Source: Isotricha intestinalis
Lineage: Eukaryota > Ciliophora > Litostomatea > Vestibuliferida > Isotrichidae
Reading direction: 5' to 3'
DNA length: 27,922 nt
Assembly: GCA_023807065.1 (NCBI GenBank)
Contig: JAJJLU010000600.1
Coordinates: forward strand, 1 to 27,922
Made by a program: the position numbers and the translations under genes. Positions 27,422-27,922 of the stretch are shown piece after piece (the stretch's first letter is position 1; each line of letters begins with the position of its first letter). The notes beneath the pieces are model-generated. The model was not told the origin of the DNA. It saw only the letters and a program-made list of their open reading frames with translations, and did no database searches.

Positions 27422-27922
27422 TTACTTTTTGGCAATATCATTAATAATTCCCATCATTAATTTGAATTCTTTATAATCAACTTGTCCATCTTTATTTAAA
27501 TCAACATCTTCAATGACTTTTTTCCAATAATTTTCTTCTCCTCCAAAAACTTCAATAATTTCTTCAATACTTAATTTTCCATTTCCATCTTTATCAAACA
27601 TTTTAAAAGCTTTAGCTAATCTATCTTCAGTAATAACTTTTTTACCATCAATCATAGAACTTAAAAATTCATCATAAGAAATTTCACCAGAACCATCTAA
27701 ATCTAATCTTTCAAATATTCTATCACATATTTCTCTTCCATCATTTTCGCCATATAATTGACTTAATTTTTCATAAAAAATTTCTTTTGTTATTTGTCCT
27801 TTTTGTTTTATATCAAATTCACTAAATAATGCTTTTAAATCATCTTCTTCTTTCTTTAAATTAAATTGTGTTGATATAAATTGAAGAACTGCTTGTTTTA
27901 ATCTATTTTCTTTTACAAAATC
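27422..27922 (-). CDS. Calcium-dependent protein kinase, C-terminal part (partial)
   Basis: The frame is open from the right edge to a TAA at 27422, giving 166 residues with no start in the window. The visible protein begins in a CDPK junction region (RLKQAVLQFISTQFNLKKEE, resembling the family's NKLKKAALxxIA segment) and continues with four EF-hands. Loop 1 (DIKQKGQITKEI) lacks key ligands. Loops 2 (DLDGSGEISYDE), 3 (DKDGNGKLSIEE) and 4 (DLNKDGQVDYKE) have D/N/E at the chelating positions and Glu at position 12, so they should bind calcium. The kinase domain should lie just beyond the window. In CDPKs calcium binding to this domain frees the kinase from its junction segment. A stand-alone calmodulin-like protein is less likely because of the junction sequence. 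An internal Met at 27655 is not the start: coding similarity continues upstream of it. Confidence 0.87.
   Translation of the reverse strand, partial: DFVKENRLKQAVLQFISTQFNLKKEEDDLKALFSEFDIKQKGQITKEIFYEKLSQLYGENDGREICDRIFERLDLDGSGEISYDEFLSSMIDGKKVITEDRLAKAFKMFDKDGNGKLSIEEIIEVFGGEENYWKKVIEDVDLNKDGQVDYKEFKLMMGIINDIAKK

Overview
The window looks like the left end of a macronuclear (somatic) chromosome from a ciliate. It opens with four copies of TCCCCAA (G-strand TTGGGGA), a ciliate-type G-rich telomere. The DNA behind it is extremely A/T-rich and gene-dense: 16 genes in about 28 kb, nearly all single long ORFs, with spacers of 46-520 bp. TAA, TAG and TGA all end genes at sensible places, glutamine is written CAA and tryptophan TGG, so the code appears standard. 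That argues against the Tetrahymena/Paramecium/Oxytricha codes. It fits a standard-code ciliate such as a litostome or heterotrich, but I cannot name the species. Only one gene shows clear spliceosomal introns, of 27 and 30 nt.

Layout from the telomere: telomere (1-28); a double SRPBCC/START-like protein (297-1316, -); a giant IP3-receptor-type calcium release channel (1393-9777, -); a 725-aa cytoskeletal-looking protein with F-x-P-x-I motifs (10059-12236, -), head-to-head over 46 bp with a degenerate centrin-like protein (12283-12855, +); an Asn/Ser-rich protein of unknown role (12962-14458, +); an STPG/SHIPPO microtubule-associated protein (14593-15708, -); an ArfGAP (15837-16712, -); a protein kinase with HQD in place of HRD (17019-18041, -); two proteins I do not recognise (18146-18775 and 19059-19814, +), the second with a long Asn tract and a C-terminal Cys cluster; an intron-bearing Tesmin/LIN54-type CXC gene whose frame is broken (20016-20971, +); a BAH-PHD-TFS2M chromatin/transcription protein (21235-22743, -); a Cdc20/Cdh1 APC/C activator (23023-24594, +); a B-box coiled-coil protein (24754-25920, -); a second double SRPBCC-like protein (25988-26902, +); and the C-terminal EF-hand part of a calcium-dependent protein kinase that runs off the right edge (27422-27922, -).

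No operon logic is expected. Still, several products share two themes: calcium signalling (IP3R-type channel, CDPK, an apparently calcium-dead centrin relative) and cilia/cortex (STPG protein, centrin-like protein, possibly the 725-aa protein). Cell-cycle and chromatin genes (Cdc20/Cdh1, CXC, BAH-PHD-TFS2M) form a loose block at 20-24.6 kb. I see no defence system, CRISPR array, transposon, tRNA or rRNA. The most unusual items are the telomere/code combination, the altered pore signature of the channel, the broken CXC gene, and the three-domain chromatin reader.
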